A stretch of 64,000 nucleotides of DNA from Marinospirillum alkaliphilum DSM 21637 (lineage in GTDB: Bacteria > Pseudomonadota > Gammaproteobacteria > Pseudomonadales > Halomonadaceae). Under the pieces are notes generated by a model that searched no databases, was not told the origin of the DNA, and saw only the letters and a list, made by a program, of their open reading frames with translations. Each line of letters opens with the position of its first letter. The first letter of the stretch is position 1. Shown here in pieces: positions 30,707-39,366 of the stretch. Location of the stretch: contig NZ_FPJW01000004.1 of assembly GCF_900119735.1 (NCBI RefSeq), forward strand, positions 160,011-224,010. The letters run 5' to 3'. The translations under genes and the position numbers were made by a program.

Positions 30707-32074
30707 GTGCACGCACCGCTGGTTTCGGGCACCCCTTCAGGGTTGGTGGCAAGCCTTACGGTCAGCCAGCTTAATGCCCGTGCCCGGCAGTTGCTGGAGC
30801 AGGGGTTGGCGCAGGTCTGGGTCGAGGGTGAGGTCTCCAACTTCATGGCTTCTGCTGCCGGGCACTGGTATTTCTCATTAAAGGATGAGCGTGCCCAGGT
30901 TTCCTGTGTCATGTTTGCCGGGCGCAATCAATTGCTGGTGCGTCAGCCGCGCAATGGTGACCGGCTGCTGCTGTGCGGTACCGTCAGCCTTTATGAAGGG
31001 CGCGGACAGTATCAGCTTCTGGCCGAACAACTGCGTTTCAGCGGTGAAGGTGATTTACTGGCCAGGCTGGAAGCCCTGAAACAGAAGCTGGCGGCTGAAG
31101 GTCTTTTTGCCAGCGAGCGCAAACGCCCCCTCCCACCCCTGGTACAGCGCATTGGCGTGATCACCTCGCTGCAGGGAGCCGCCCTGCGTGATGTACTGCA
31201 GGTGTTGAAACGCCGTTGGCCACTGGCAGAAGTGCTGGTTTATCCGGCGCTGGTGCAGGGTCAGGAAGCCCCCGCCAGCTTACGTCGAGCCATGGCGCTG
31301 GCGCAGTATCATGGCCAGCCGCAGGTTTTGTTGCTGGCACGTGGTGGTGGCAGTCTGGAGGATTTGCAGGCATTTAATGATGAAACCCTGGCCCGTATGG
31401 TGGCAGCTTCAGCCATGCCGGTTGTTACCGGGGTGGGACATGAAACCGATTTTACCCTGGTGGATTTTGTTGCTGATCTGCGCGCGCCCACTCCCTCAGC
31501 GGCAGCCGAAGCCGTCAGCCCGGATCGCCAGCACCTGCAACAACAGCTGGATGTTCAGCAAGGCCGCTTGATACAGGCTTTTTTCAGCCGGCTGCGAGGT
31601 GCCCAGCAGCACCTGGACAGCCTCAGTCTGCGTGCCGCCAGTCCGAACCGGCTGCTCAAGCAGCAGCAACAGCGATTGCAGCAGCTGGTATTGCGTTTGC
31701 AGGCGCAACAGCCCTGTCGCAGACTGGCGTTGATGGGGCAGCAATGGCAGCGTCTGAACGAACGCCTGGGTGCGGCATCACCCCGAAGGGAAATTCTGCG
31801 CCAACAACAGCGCTTGCAGCAGTGGCAAAAAAGTCTGCAGCAAGGGCTGGCATCGCATCAGCGGCTGGATCGGGAGCGTCTGCAGTCTCTGGCTGCACGC
31901 CTGCATGCCATCAGTCCATTAAATACCCTGAATCGAGGTTATGCACTGGCCAGCAGTGAAACCGGTGAGGTTCTGCGCAGCAGCAAGCAGATCAAACCCG
32001 GTGATCCGGTGAAAGTGCGACTGGCAGAAGGCAGCCTGGACTGTCGAGTGGAAAAGGTAAGGATTGAGTCATGA
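30707..32074 (+). CDS. xseA: Exodeoxyribonuclease VII large subunit XseA
   Basis: XseA is the catalytic subunit of ExoVII, which degrades single-stranded DNA. The 455-residue product starts at GTG 30707, ten bases after yggT. The N-terminal OB-fold shows LTVSQLNARARQLLEQ and VWVEGEVSNF; the nuclease core shows GVITSLQGAALRDVLQVL, YPALVQGQ, ARGGGSLEDLQAFND and VTGVGHETDFTLVDFVADLRAPTPS (split here from a longer conserved run). A long coiled-coil domain of Gln and Leu follows and the C terminus has LNRGYAL. The small subunit xseB is not in this window. The end overlaps the next gene by four bases. Confidence 0.96.
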   Translation: MHAPLVSGTPSGLVASLTVSQLNARARQLLEQGLAQVWVEGEVSNFMASAAGHWYFSLKDERAQVSCVMFAGRNQLLVRQPRNGDRLLLCGTVSLYEGRGQYQLLAEQLRFSGEGDLLARLEALKQKLAAEGLFASERKRPLPPLVQRIGVITSLQGAALRDVLQVLKRRWPLAEVLVYPALVQGQEAPASLRRAMALAQYHGQPQVLLLARGGGSLEDLQAFNDETLARMVAASAMPVVTGVGHETDFTLVDFVADLRAPTPSAAAEAVSPDRQHLQQQLDVQQGRLIQAFFSRLRGAQQHLDSLSLRAASPNRLLKQQQQRLQQLVLRLQAQQPCRRLALMGQQWQRLNERLGAASPRREILRQQQRLQQWQKSLQQGLASHQRLDRERLQSLAARLHAISPLNTLNRGYALASSETGEVLRSSKQIKPGDPVKVRLAEGSLDCRVEKVRIES

Positions 32075-32964
32075 AGTCAGTGGAGAAACCGATGCAAAGT
32101 CAGCAAGCCCGCCAAAACACGGGTCAGGCAAAATTAAATCCACTGGTGATCCTGTTGTTGGCACTTTTGTTATGGCTTCCAGGTGCTGTGCAGGCGGCCT
32201 TCTGGCCCCGTGAAGATCGTGTGCCGGGCGGTATTGCCATTATCGAGATTCCTCAGCGCAGCGAATCAGCACCCCATGTGTTTTTTAATGATCGTCGGGT
32301 GTACACCGCGCGGCACGATGGGCGCTGGTATGCCTGGGTGGGTATTCCGCTGAGCCAGTCCCCCGGGCTGGTGGCGGCCTTGTGGCGTACCCGTGATGGT
32401 GATGTGCCGCTGGCTTTTGAGGTGAATCACAAGGACTACCCTGAGCAGCGCCTGAATGTGGAGCCACGCCATGTTGACCTGTCGCCGGAAGACCTGGCTC
32501 GGGTACGGCGTGAAACACCCGAGCTGCGTGGTGCCATGGATATTTTCAGGCCCGCGCAGGAACAGCTGCCGTCTGAGGTGACATTGCCGCTGGAAGGGCG
32601 ACGGACCAGTCCTTTCGGATTTCGTCGGGTTTTTAATGATCAGCCTCGCAATCCACACAACGGACTGGATATTGCTGCCCCGCAGGGCACCCCGATAGTA
32701 GCGGCTTTGCCGGGGCGCATTGTGGCGCAGAACCATTACTTTTTTAACGGTAAAACCGTGGTGATCGATCATGGTCAGGGCATGACCAGCATGTACTGCC
32801 ACATGCATGCCTTTGCTGATCTGAAGGTGGGTGACCGGGTTGAAGCTGGCCAGGTGATCGGTCAGATCGGCACCACTGGCCGTTCCACCGGGCCTCATCT
32901 ACACTGGACCATGAGCCTGAATGGAGCCAGGGTGGATCCAGACCTGTTTCTGCCAGCGCCATAA
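32071..32964 (+). CDS. M23 (LytM) family peptidoglycan peptidase, secreted
   Basis: A 297-residue zinc endopeptidase or amidase activator of the M23 family. A membrane/signal segment lies near residues 24-42 (LVILLLALLLWLPGAVQA), an N-terminal beta domain follows, and the LytM core from about residue 170 has the zinc ligands H and D in NPHNGLDIAAP and the HLHW motif near the C terminus. All expected metal ligands are present, so it is likely active rather than an EnvC-type regulator. It overlaps the stop of xseA by four bases. Confidence 0.9.
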   Translation: MKSVEKPMQSQQARQNTGQAKLNPLVILLLALLLWLPGAVQAAFWPREDRVPGGIAIIEIPQRSESAPHVFFNDRRVYTARHDGRWYAWVGIPLSQSPGLVAALWRTRDGDVPLAFEVNHKDYPEQRLNVEPRHVDLSPEDLARVRRETPELRGAMDIFRPAQEQLPSEVTLPLEGRRTSPFGFRRVFNDQPRNPHNGLDIAAPQGTPIVAALPGRIVAQNHYFFNGKTVVIDHGQGMTSMYCHMHAFADLKVGDRVEAGQVIGQIGTTGRSTGPHLHWTMSLNGARVDPDLFLPAP

Positions 32965-33003
32965 CAACTATCCCAGAGAGCCAGCAAGGAAACCTGCTCG
33001 ATC

Positions 33004-34812
33004 ATGCTGAAAAAATTCACCTTCCCTGCAGTACTGCTGTTTTTGGCTTATGCCCTGTGGGCCAATGCCGACTTTATGGAAATTGCTGCCGGTGTGGCAC
33101 TGTTCATGTTTGGCATGTTGTGTCTTGAGGAAGGTTTCAAGGCATTCACCGGCGGTACGCTGGAAACCATCCTGCGTAAATCCACCGACCGACTGTGGAA
33201 AAGTCTGGCATTTGGCATGACCAGCACCACGGTGATGCAATCCAGCTCACTGGTCTCGCTGATTACTGTCTCTTTTGTCAGTGCCGAAATGATCACCCTG
33301 GCTGCCGGTATCGGCATCATCATGGGTGCCAATATCGGTACCACCACCGGAGCCTGGTTGATTGCCGGTCTGGGTCTGAAGGTGGATATTGCCGCTTATG
33401 CCATGCCGGTGCTGGTGTTTGGCATGGTGTTCATGATGCAGAAAAGCAAGGTACGCAAAGGCATTGGCTCTTTGATGCTGGGATTTGCCTTTCTGTTTCT
33501 GGGGATTCATTTCATGAAGGAAGGTTTTGAAGCCTTCCAGCAAACATTTGACCTTACAGAATATGCCATGACTGGGCTGGCCGGTGTACTGGTATTCACC
33601 CTGATCGGGATGTTGATTACTGTAATCATGCAATCTAGCCATGCCAGCCTGCTGATCATCATCACTGCCTTGTCAGCGGGCCAGGTGAATTATGAAAATG
33701 CCCTGGCACTGGCCATCGGCGCCAATCTGGGCAGTACCATCACCATCGTGCTGGGCAGTATTGCCTCCAACCTGGGTGGCAAACGCCTGGCAGCTTCCCA
33801 CGTACTGTTTAACGTGCTTACCGCAGTTGTGGCGATCAGTTTTATTACCCAGTTGGGTCAGTTGGTTGATGTACTGGCTGAACTACTGGGGATCAGGGAG
33901 CAGGATTACCTGCTCAAGCTGGCGCTTTTCCACACCCTGTTCAACCTGCTGGGTGTGGTGATGTTAACGCCCTTTGTCGGCAAGCTGGAAGCCGCCTTGA
34001 TCCGCCACATCCGCTTTGAAGCCAAAACCACGGAAAAGCCCCTGTATCTTTTTCCCGAAGCATTGGAAACCCCTGCCACCGTGGTGAATGCGGTGCGCAA
34101 GGAAGTGCAGCATCTGTTCGACAATGCTTTTGGATTGCTGGCACATGGTTTGAGTCTGAAGCGTGCCACCATTGAATCCGATGAGTCACTGGCGGATGCA
34201 GTCAAATACACCCGTCGCATCATTCCACTGGATGTGGAAGACCTGTATGAAGCCAAAATCAAGAGCCTGCACAGCGATATTGTGGCCTTTATCGGTGAGG
34301 CACAGACTCGTGAGTCGACCCGAACGGCCACGGAAGAGCTTTATGTCTTGCGTCAGGCCAGTCGTGACATTGTGGAAGCGGTGAAAGGCATGAAACATCT
34401 GCATAACAACCTGTCACGTCACGGCCTGTCATCCAATCTGGCGGTGCGTGAGCGTTATGACCAGATTCGCCTGCAACTGGCCAAGTTGCTGCGCGAATTG
34501 CGCGAACTGTTAAAGGAAGAGCCCTCAGATGTCACATCCCTGTCATTGGATTCACTAAAACTGTCTTTGGAAAAGGCCAGCCGCAAGATGATTGATGATC
34601 TGGATGAAATGATCCGGAATCGGCGTATTGCTCCAAGCATTGCCACATCCATCATGAATGACGAGAACTATGCCACTGAGATCAGTCGCAGTTTACTGGA
34701 TGCAGTGCATACACTGATTCGCCCTGCCGTAGCAGCTCAAGCTGAGCCGCTGAGCCTTGATGAAAAAGAGCTGCAGCAGCTGATGGAGCAGGATTCGGAG
34801 TCTTCCCGATAA
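33004..34812 (+). CDS. Na+/phosphate cotransporter family protein with PhoU-like C terminus
   Basis: A 602-residue NptA/YjbB-type (SLC34-like) transporter. The two inverted repeats each have a QSS motif: TVMQSSSLVSLITVS near residues 77-91 and VIMQSSHASLLIII near 208-221, with GANIGTTTGAWL and GANLGSTITIVLGS after them. The membrane domain ends near residue 335 and a helical PhoU-like domain follows. Substrate is most likely phosphate with sodium, by family. The next gene is a small charged protein 46 bases downstream. No Pho box was recognised. Confidence 0.88.
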   Translation: MLKKFTFPAVLLFLAYALWANADFMEIAAGVALFMFGMLCLEEGFKAFTGGTLETILRKSTDRLWKSLAFGMTSTTVMQSSSLVSLITVSFVSAEMITLAAGIGIIMGANIGTTTGAWLIAGLGLKVDIAAYAMPVLVFGMVFMMQKSKVRKGIGSLMLGFAFLFLGIHFMKEGFEAFQQTFDLTEYAMTGLAGVLVFTLIGMLITVIMQSSHASLLIIITALSAGQVNYENALALAIGANLGSTITIVLGSIASNLGGKRLAASHVLFNVLTAVVAISFITQLGQLVDVLAELLGIREQDYLLKLALFHTLFNLLGVVMLTPFVGKLEAALIRHIRFEAKTTEKPLYLFPEALETPATVVNAVRKEVQHLFDNAFGLLAHGLSLKRATIESDESLADAVKYTRRIIPLDVEDLYEAKIKSLHSDIVAFIGEAQTRESTRTATEELYVLRQASRDIVEAVKGMKHLHNNLSRHGLSSNLAVRERYDQIRLQLAKLLRELRELLKEEPSDVTSLSLDSLKLSLEKASRKMIDDLDEMIRNRRIAPSIATSIMNDENYATEISRSLLDAVHTLIRPAVAAQAEPLSLDEKELQQLMEQDSESSR

Positions 34813-34858
34813 TTGTCCTGTTGTCAGCTGTCGGCATCGGCACTGACAACGGGGTGAA

Positions 34859-35170
34859 ATGATGAATGTCTGGAGCAAGCGGATGAAAGCAAACAAATTA
34901 TTGGAGCGGCTGACCCGGTTTCTGGATGCAGACTCCAAAACCCAGTTGGAAGAAATCAAGGCCATTCGCAAGGTGTTGAAAGAGCTTAAGGAAAAAGAGC
35001 GTAAGTTGCGTGAAAAGCTGGAAAAAAAGCCAAAGCGGGATGATGCTGATGAGCTTCAGATCAAGCTGGATGTAATTTATGCTCAGCGTCGCAAGGGTGT
35101 TGATCGCGTCAAAGCACTCAAACAACAGCTGAAAACACCGGTTGAAAAAAACGAACCACCGACCGCTTGA
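34859..35170 (+). CDS. Small charged coiled-coil protein, unknown function
   Basis: A 103-residue protein dominated by Lys, Glu, Arg and Leu (KAIRKVLKELKEKERKLREK), predicted to be almost wholly helical and to form a coiled coil. Possible starts are ATG 34859, 34862 or 34883; I keep 34859. I do not recognise a characterised family. It follows the Na/Pi cotransporter with no terminator, so it could be cotranscribed. No membrane segment or signal peptide is visible. The function is unknown. Confidence 0.6.
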   Translation: MMNVWSKRMKANKLLERLTRFLDADSKTQLEEIKAIRKVLKELKEKERKLREKLEKKPKRDDADELQIKLDVIYAQRRKGVDRVKALKQQLKTPVEKNEPPTA

Positions 35171-35272
35171 TTTTCCCTGTACCCCTTTATCCACCCGGTA
35201 GGGTTTTGTGCCATGGTTTACAGGGGGCTGCTGGTGTAAGCTTGGCCCTGCAATTCATCGGGGCAGGCACTC

Positions 35273-36328
35273 ATGTCACAGGCATTTAAATTCCGCAGTT
35301 CAGGACTGACCTGGCTGGTTGGTATCGCGGCATTGGTCGTGATACTGGCTGGCCTGAAGGCTGCTGAAACCATTGTAATACCCATCATGCTGGCGTTGTT
35401 TATCGGCATCATCTGCACGCCGCCTCTGCATTTTATGACCCGCCACAAGGTGCCGCCAGTTGCTGCGATTTTGATTATTGTGGCCTTTCTGGTGGTGTTT
35501 GGAGGTTTGCTGGGCCTGGTGGTGGGTAGCGCCATCGACAGTTTTATCAACCGTCTGCCGGATTATCAGCGTCGCCTGGAAGCAGAAATGGTCAGCCTGC
35601 TGCCCTTGCTGGAACGAGTTGGTATGCCGGTAACACGAGATCAGTTGCTGGAACACCTGAATCCTTCCCAGGCGATGGATTGGGTCGGCAAGGCATTGAG
35701 CAATCTGGGCTCCTTGTTAACCAACCTGTTTCTGATCCTGTTTATTGTGGTGTTTTTGCTGCTGGAAGAAGCCACCTTTGGGCAGAAGCTGCGCCAGGCG
35801 GTGCCCAGTGTGGAAAAACAGCTGCGCCATGCCAGTGACTTTGTGCGCCAGGTCAACAAGTATCTGGTGATCAAATCCACCATCAGTCTGATCACCGGTG
35901 TGCTGATCACCCTGTGGGTTTGGTGGTTAGGGTTGGACTTCCCCGTATTATGGGGATTGATTGCGTTGCTGATGAACTTTATCCCCAATGTCGGCTCAAT
36001 ACTGGCTGCCATTCCGGCGGTATTACTGGCAGTTGTTCAGTTGGGTATTCCTGATGCGCTGCTGGTGGCTAGTGGTTACCTGGCTGTTAATGTGGTGATG
36101 GGTAATCTGGTCGAGCCGCGTTTTATGGGTAAAGGACTGGGTTTGTCACCGCTGGTGGTGTTTTTATCCTTGATCTTATGGGGTTGGCTGTTTGGTGCGG
36201 TAGGTATGTTCCTCTCGATTCCCCTGACCATGATCGTCAAGATTGCTCTGGAGCAGGCACCTTCCACACAATGGCTGGCGGTGATGTTGGGTAATGGGCT
36301 GGAGCAGCCGGTAGAAAAAGAAGAATAA
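35273..36328 (+). CDS. AI-2E/PerM family transporter-like protein
   Basis: A 351-residue inner-membrane protein of the AI-2E transporter (PerM/YhhT) family with about seven helices. Family landmarks are the N-terminal helix pair, the amphipathic central region (residues about 90-150), and NFIPNVGSILAAIPAVLLAV near residues 233-252, with MGNLVEPRFMGKGLGLSPLVV near 279-299. Members export autoinducer-2 or act as Na+/H+ antiporters, so the substrate cannot be inferred. GGGGCAGGCA precedes the ATG. Confidence 0.87.
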   Translation: MSQAFKFRSSGLTWLVGIAALVVILAGLKAAETIVIPIMLALFIGIICTPPLHFMTRHKVPPVAAILIIVAFLVVFGGLLGLVVGSAIDSFINRLPDYQRRLEAEMVSLLPLLERVGMPVTRDQLLEHLNPSQAMDWVGKALSNLGSLLTNLFLILFIVVFLLLEEATFGQKLRQAVPSVEKQLRHASDFVRQVNKYLVIKSTISLITGVLITLWVWWLGLDFPVLWGLIALLMNFIPNVGSILAAIPAVLLAVVQLGIPDALLVASGYLAVNVVMGNLVEPRFMGKGLGLSPLVVFLSLILWGWLFGAVGMFLSIPLTMIVKIALEQAPSTQWLAVMLGNGLEQPVEKEE

Positions 36329-36364
36329 ATTGGTACTGGTTCGTGCATTCAATTTGCATTCCAG

Positions 36365-36385
36365 TATTGTTACGTTATAACATTT
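36365..36385 (+). promoter_or_regulatory. Zur-box-like operator of the zinc locus
   Basis: The sequence TATTGTTACG (36365-36374), T, TATAACATTT (36376-36385) resembles the gammaproteobacterial Zur consensus AAATGTTATA-N-TATAACATTT: the right half matches in all ten positions and the left half in six. It lies just ahead of the small ORF and the zinc importer genes, so Zur repression in high zinc is likely. Confidence 0.7.
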
Positions 36386-36394
36386 GAGGCAGTC

Positions 36395-36505
36395 ATGAGC
36401 CGTGTTCGTTTTTCATTGTTGCAGCAAGGAGTGATCACTCGTCTGCTGGCATTGATCCCTGTACTGGGCTTGTTGTGGTTGTTGACAAGATGGGCCACAG
36501 CTTAG
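36395..36505 (+). CDS. 36-residue putative membrane peptide ahead of the zinc importer
   Basis: A short ORF, ATG 36395 to TAG 36505, encodes a peptide with basic N terminus (MSRVRFSLLQQGVITRLLAL) and a hydrophobic helix (LIPVLGLLWLLTRWA). GAGG lies at 36386-36389, six bases before the ATG. It starts ten bases after the Zur-box-like site and ends 11 bases before znuC, so it would be the first cistron of the zinc operon. It resembles no characterised protein I know. It could be a translated leader, a small membrane partner of the transporter, or an accidental ORF. Confidence 0.5.
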   Translation: MSRVRFSLLQQGVITRLLALIPVLGLLWLLTRWATA

Positions 36506-36516
36506 GAACAAGCCTT

Positions 36517-37305
36517 ATGCAGAAAAGCAGACAACAAAATCCGGTTATCGAGTTTGAAAACCTGACCCTGGGTTATGAGCGCCACCCGGCAGTGCATCAC
36601 CTGAGCGGCCATATTCATCAGGGTGACCTGCTGGCGGTGGTTGGCCCCAATGGTGGCGGCAAGTCCACTTTGTTGAAAGGCCTGATGGGTGAATTGCGTC
36701 CACTGGGTGGCCGTTTTATATGGCCCACAGGTCGTCAGCAAATGGCTTATTTACCGCAGCGGGCGCGACTTGATCTGGACTTTCCACTGCGCGTGGCGGA
36801 CTTTGTCAGTCTGGGTCACTGGCCACGGCAGGGTGCTTTTGCAGCCATCAGTGGTGCCAATCGCCGTGCGGTGCACGATGCCCTGCATCAGGTTGGTATG
36901 GATGGTTTTGAGCAGCGCTCCCTGGATTCCTTGTCTGGTGGTCAATTACAGCGTGTGCTGTTTGCCCGGTTATTACTGGAAGATGCGGGACTGATTCTGC
37001 TGGACGAACCTTTTGCCGCAGTGGATGAGTCGACCACTCAGGATCTGCTGGCGCTGGTGCATCAGTGGCAACAGCAAGGGCGCACGGTAATAGCCGTGCT
37101 GCACGACCTGAATCAGGTACGAGAGCATTTTCCCTTATGCCTGTTGCTGGCTCGGGATGTGTTGGGTTTTGGCCCAACCGCAGAGGTGCTGGTGCCACAA
37201 AATCTGGAGCGCGCAAGGCGTATGCAAGCGCCTTTTGATCCTCTGGCACCGGTTTGTGACCTGGATGTTGAGTCTGCCATGCCGGAGGCACACCGGCATG
37301 ATTGA
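36517..37305 (+). CDS. znuC: Zinc ABC transporter ATP-binding protein (ZnuC/AztA-like)
   Basis: The 262-residue ATPase of a cluster A-I metal importer. From ATG 36517: Walker A GPNGGGKST at residues 43-51, LPQRARLDLDFPLRV (Q loop) near 79-93, signature LSGGQLQRVLFARLL at 139-153 and Walker B LILLDEPFAAVD at 159-170, with the switch His in AVLHDLNQV. The order ATPase-permease-binding protein resembles the Paracoccus aztABC system as well as Znu. Its end overlaps the permease start by eight bases. The Zur-like operator supports zinc as substrate. Confidence 0.9.
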   Translation: MQKSRQQNPVIEFENLTLGYERHPAVHHLSGHIHQGDLLAVVGPNGGGKSTLLKGLMGELRPLGGRFIWPTGRQQMAYLPQRARLDLDFPLRVADFVSLGHWPRQGAFAAISGANRRAVHDALHQVGMDGFEQRSLDSLSGGQLQRVLFARLLLEDAGLILLDEPFAAVDESTTQDLLALVHQWQQQGRTVIAVLHDLNQVREHFPLCLLLARDVLGFGPTAEVLVPQNLERARRMQAPFDPLAPVCDLDVESAMPEAHRHD

Positions 37306-38176
37306 GACGGTTTATCAGGCACTTTTTGCGCCTTTTGTTGATTTTGGTTTCATGCGCCGTGCTTTGATTGGCTGTCTGGCGCTGGCGATCAGTGCTACGC
37401 CGGTCGGTGTGTTTCTGATGCTGCGACGCATGAGTCTGACCGGTGATGCGGTGGCGCATGCCATTCTGCCCGGTGCAGCGTTGGGTTATATGGTGGCTGG
37501 ACTGTCGTTGGGAGCCATGACGCTGGGCGGACTGATTGCAGGCTGGATTGTTGCGTTACTGGCCGGTGGTCTGGCGCGCATCACGGTGCTGAAGGAAGAC
37601 GCCAATCTGGCGGTGTTTTATCTGGTGTCACTGGCGCTGGGGGTGCTGCTGGTTTCCACCCAGAGTCGCAATATAGATCTGTTGCATCTGTTATTTGGCA
37701 GTGTACTGGCGTTGAACAATGAAGCCTTGATCCTGCTGGCCGGGATAGCCACCATCACGCTGATTTTGCTGGCCATTTTTTTGCGTCCGCTGGTGCTGGA
37801 GTGCCTGGATCCTGACTTTCTGCGGCGCCATAGCAACATTGGCACACCCACCCACCTGGTTTTTCTGGCGTTGGTGGTATTAAACCTGGTGGCTGGTTTT
37901 CAGGCACTGGGCACCTTGATGGCGGTTGGCATCATGATTTTACCGGCAACGGCTGCACGTTTCTGGGCCAGACAACTGGACCAACTGCTGTTTACGGCGG
38001 TTGCACTGGCCATGCTGGGCTGCTGGTTGGGGCTTCTGATGTCCTGGCATCTGGATTTACCAACCGGTCCGGCCATTATTTTGATGTTGGGTCTGCTGCA
38101 TGTCTTTTCACTCTTTATGGGTCGGGATGGTCTGCTGAAACGCTGGTTACATCCTGGCAAGCATCTGAAATCCTGA
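37298..38176 (+). CDS. znuB: Zinc ABC transporter permease (ZnuB/AztB-like)
   Basis: A 292-residue ABC-3 family permease with about eight or nine membrane helices. Start ATG 37298 lies inside the end of znuC, with GGAGG at 37283-37287. Family features are FMRRALIGCLALAISATPVG, RMSLTGDAVAHAILPGAALGY near residues 45-65 (coupling region), and LGTLMAVGIMILPATAARF near 209-227. Longer in-frame readings upstream are shadows of znuC. The binding protein follows 12 bases downstream. Confidence 0.92.
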   Translation: MIETVYQALFAPFVDFGFMRRALIGCLALAISATPVGVFLMLRRMSLTGDAVAHAILPGAALGYMVAGLSLGAMTLGGLIAGWIVALLAGGLARITVLKEDANLAVFYLVSLALGVLLVSTQSRNIDLLHLLFGSVLALNNEALILLAGIATITLILLAIFLRPLVLECLDPDFLRRHSNIGTPTHLVFLALVVLNLVAGFQALGTLMAVGIMILPATAARFWARQLDQLLFTAVALAMLGCWLGLLMSWHLDLPTGPAIILMLGLLHVFSLFMGRDGLLKRWLHPGKHLKS

Positions 38177-38188
38177 GCGAGGTTAAAT

Positions 38189-39286
38189 ATGCGTTACTCA
38201 AAATGGTTGCATGGCCTGCTGGCTGCAACACTGATTACTCTTCCCCTGGTGGCAACTGCACAACAGCAACCCCTGAAAGTGGTCACTACCTTCAGTATCC
38301 TGCAGGATATGGTCCGTCAGGTAGCTGGAGAGAGGGCTGAAGTGATCACCCTCGTGGGTGCTGATGAAGATGCTCATGCCTATCAGCCGCGCCCTTCCGA
38401 TTCGCGTACGCTGGCTCAGGCCAGTCTGGTGGTGGAAAACGGCCTGGACTTCAAGGGGTGGATGAACCGCCTGGTGGAGGCCAGTGGTTACCGTGGTACA
38501 CGCGTGATTGCCACTGAGGGCATCACCCGCTTGCGTATGGATGACCATCAGGAATCACATGGTCATAGCCACGGCCACTCGCATGGCCACAGTCATGGTC
38601 ACTCGCATGACCGTAAAGCAGATACTGGCCATGCTCACAGCCATAACCATGGAAAAGAGCGGGGTCACAATCATTCACATGGCCATTCTCATGGTCACAG
38701 CCACGGCCATTCACACGGACATGGTCATTCGCATGGTCATGAAGGCCACCACCACGGTGAATACGACCCGCATGCCTGGCAGAGCCTGGAGCAGGCCCAG
38801 CAGTATGTGCGCAACATCCAGAAAGGTCTGATTGCCGTGGATCCTGCCGGTGAAGCCGGGTACACCGAGCGGGCTGAAGCCTATGTCGCAGAAATGCAGG
38901 CCTTGCATCAGCGCATGAAGGCACGTTTTGATGCCCTGCCAGCCGAGCGCCGTACTGTACTGACACCTCACGATGCTTTCGGTTATCTGGGAAAAACCTA
39001 CGGCATCAAGTTCGTGGCACCTCAGGGGGTGAGCACAGCATCCGAGCCATCTGCCGCTGAAATGGCAGCACTGGTGCGTCAGATCCGTCAGCAGAAGGTA
39101 AGCGCCATCTTCATGGAAAACATCGGGGATACCCGTCTGGTGGAGCAGCTCAAGCGTGAAACCGGAGCAGTACTGGGCGGCACCCTTTACTCGGATGCCC
39201 TCTCGGATGCCAGCGGCCCGGCAGCCACCTATCTGAAAATGATGGAACATAATCTGGAAACCCTGCTCAGCGCCCTCGAGCCTTAA
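38189..39286 (+). CDS. znuA: Zinc-binding periplasmic protein with very long His-rich loop (ZnuA/AztC-like)
   Basis: The 365-residue A-I cluster solute-binding protein of the importer. A signal peptide covers about residues 1-24 (ending VATAQ), then VVTTFSILQDMVRQVAG. Residues about 120-190 form a His-rich loop with about 30 histidines in (GHSH)n units, far longer than the E. coli ZnuA loop. The ligand residue region EYDPHAWQSLEQAQQYV follows, and LTPHDAFGYLGKTYGI and FMENIGDTRLVEQLKRETG complete the fold. The DNA over the loop is a degenerate CATGGTCACAGC-type repeat that could vary in length. Confidence 0.93.
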   Translation: MRYSKWLHGLLAATLITLPLVATAQQQPLKVVTTFSILQDMVRQVAGERAEVITLVGADEDAHAYQPRPSDSRTLAQASLVVENGLDFKGWMNRLVEASGYRGTRVIATEGITRLRMDDHQESHGHSHGHSHGHSHGHSHDRKADTGHAHSHNHGKERGHNHSHGHSHGHSHGHSHGHGHSHGHEGHHHGEYDPHAWQSLEQAQQYVRNIQKGLIAVDPAGEAGYTERAEAYVAEMQALHQRMKARFDALPAERRTVLTPHDAFGYLGKTYGIKFVAPQGVSTASEPSAAEMAALVRQIRQQKVSAIFMENIGDTRLVEQLKRETGAVLGGTLYSDALSDASGPAATYLKMMEHNLETLLSALEP

Positions 39287-39366
39287 GTGGGCAGGAACAA
39301 TCGCTGGTAAAGCAGGTCCGAGTCTGGCAAGTTATCCGCTTTGTTTTTGTGGAGTGATCTGTTGCC

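Noticed and set aside
34821..34849. TTGTCAG ... CTGACAA inverted repeat after the Na/Pi cotransporter
   Set aside because: The stem is only seven pairs with a 15-base loop and no U-run, so I do not call a terminator.
38555..38760. Short direct repeats that could suggest a CRISPR array
   Set aside because: The repeats are 6-12 bases, without spacers, and encode a His-rich loop in frame.
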